NCBI GenBank assembly: GCA_023256405.1
Contig: JAGDXK010000018.1
Span: forward strand, 1-5,009
Origin: Nitrososphaerales archaeon
GTDB taxonomy: Archaea; Thermoproteota; Nitrososphaeria; Conexivisphaerales; UBA164
Reading direction: 5' to 3'
DNA: 5,009 bases
The notes beneath the pieces were generated by a model. That model was given only the letters and a program-made list of their open reading frames with translations. It searched no databases and was not told the DNA's origin. Shown here piece by piece: positions 4,523 through 5,009 of this stretch. Within the stretch, counting starts at the first letter, position 1, and each line of letters starts with the position of its first letter. The translations under genes were made by a program, and so were the position numbers.

Positions 4523-4981
4523 ATGCCTGAATTTGGGTACTCGTTCACTCAGTATAATGAGGCCTCGGATGTAAGAGGGAGCCTTAGAGAGGTAGACGTG
4601 AGCCCAAAGGAGGCGAGAGAGGTAGCATCCTACATCAAGGGCATGAGCCTCGACAGGGCGAGAGAAGCGTTACAGGAGGTTGTGCAGATGAAGAGATACA
4701 TTCCTTACAGGAGATATCATAAAAAGGTCGCCCATCATAATATACCGGGCTTCTATGCCGGCAGATTTCCTGTTAAGGCCGCTAAGCTCTTTTTGAAGCT
4801 TCTCGATAATCTTGAGGCAAACGCTCTTTATAAGGGCTTTGACGTCAGCAGGCTTGTAATTATTCATGCCGCAGCCTATCCAGGGAGGAAGCTCGTGAGG
4901 TATGTTCCGCGAGCTTTTGGAAGAAGGTCCCCCAAAACCCGAGTGTACGTGCATCTGGAGGCCGTTGCGAGGGTGGTGTAA
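4523..4981 (+). CDS. rpl22: Large ribosomal subunit protein uL22 (L22)
   Basis: This 152-residue protein is a 50S component that binds 23S rRNA and lines the peptide exit tunnel with its extended beta hairpin. Archaeal uL22 features are visible throughout: the N-terminal extension MPEFGYSF, VSPKEAREVASYIKGMSLDRAREALQ in two pieces (26-34 and 35-51), IPYRRYHKKVAHH (59-71), the G-x-x-x-GRFPVKAA region (76-87), and the tunnel-loop PRAFGRRSPKTRVYVH (129-144). The length is typical of archaea. The ATG at 4523 gives the conserved N-terminus; an ATG at 4512 is out of frame. The gene normally follows uS19 inside the S10/spc cluster. Here it is first after a divergent tRNA gene and has its own promoter. 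The next gene starts one base after its stop. Confidence 0.97.
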   Translation: MPEFGYSFTQYNEASDVRGSLREVDVSPKEAREVASYIKGMSLDRAREALQEVVQMKRYIPYRRYHKKVAHHNIPGFYAGRFPVKAAKLFLKLLDNLEANALYKGFDVSRLVIIHAAAYPGRKLVRYVPRAFGRRSPKTRVYVHLEAVARVV

Positions 4982-4982
4982 A

Positions 4983-5009
4983 GTGGTCGCCATTAAGAGC
5001 ATTTTAGAG
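4983..5009 (+). CDS. rps3: Start of next ribosomal gene, probably uS3 (partial)
   Basis: One base after the uL22 stop a GTG at 4983 opens a frame that runs to the window end and encodes VVAIKSILE (first residue Met when translated). GGTG, four bases upstream, could serve as Shine-Dalgarno. Gene order in nearly all archaea places uS3 directly after uL22, and this short N-terminus is compatible with it. Nine residues are not enough to prove identity, so the name rests on context. Confidence 0.55.

Noticed and set aside
1..5009. Mobile element, CRISPR array or defence island
   Set aside because: No transposase or integrase, no repeated spacer-like units, no terminal inverted repeats or target duplications were seen; every sizeable ORF is housekeeping or regulatory except the 106-residue orphan.

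Overview
The window reads as a thermoacidophile-type euryarchaeon, most likely in or near the Thermoplasmatales. The evidence is a type II methionine aminopeptidase, an archaeal-length uL22, tRNA genes without an encoded CCA end, TATA-box promoters placed at leaderless spacing, and Arg codons dominated by AGG/AGA. The family-level assignment is an inference from style and gene content, because no ribosomal RNA is present.

Left half, plus strand (1-2476). The tail of an unidentified gene (2-64) overlaps a DUF72/YecE-family TIM-barrel gene (64-753). That gene overlaps a 2H-family RNA 2',3'-cyclic phosphodiesterase, thpR (750-1268). The stop/start overlaps (TGATG, ATGA) indicate one operon. NAD kinase (1305-2099, GTG start) and a 106-residue orphan protein (2156-2476) each have their own TATA box about 26-30 bp before the start codon, which predicts leaderless or nearly leaderless mRNAs.

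Right half, minus strand (4333 down to 2483). In transcription order these are tRNA-Ala(CGC), an XRE-type HTH protein, a conserved domain in another frame, methionine aminopeptidase, and then tRNA-Leu(GAG) on a separate promoter. The HTH protein and the following ORF look like the two halves of one archaeal regulator family (COG1709 as I remember it), split across reading frames. The second half overlaps map by 8 bp, and map has a strong Shine-Dalgarno. The two tRNA promoters share the identical 11-mer AATAACGCTTA at nearly the same distance from the tRNA 5' ends. The map stop codon lies inside a perfect hairpin followed by a T-run.

Far right, plus strand (4334-5009). A 189-bp divergent intergenic region contains both promoters and a GC-rich island. 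It is followed by ribosomal protein uL22 and the first nine codons of what gene order suggests is uS3. uL22 therefore starts a transcription unit here, instead of following uS19 as in the usual S10/spc cluster.

Most of the content is core information-processing and cofactor metabolism. I see no mobile element, CRISPR array or defence system. The most interesting item is the split HTH regulator and the sequence at its junction (3948-3960).
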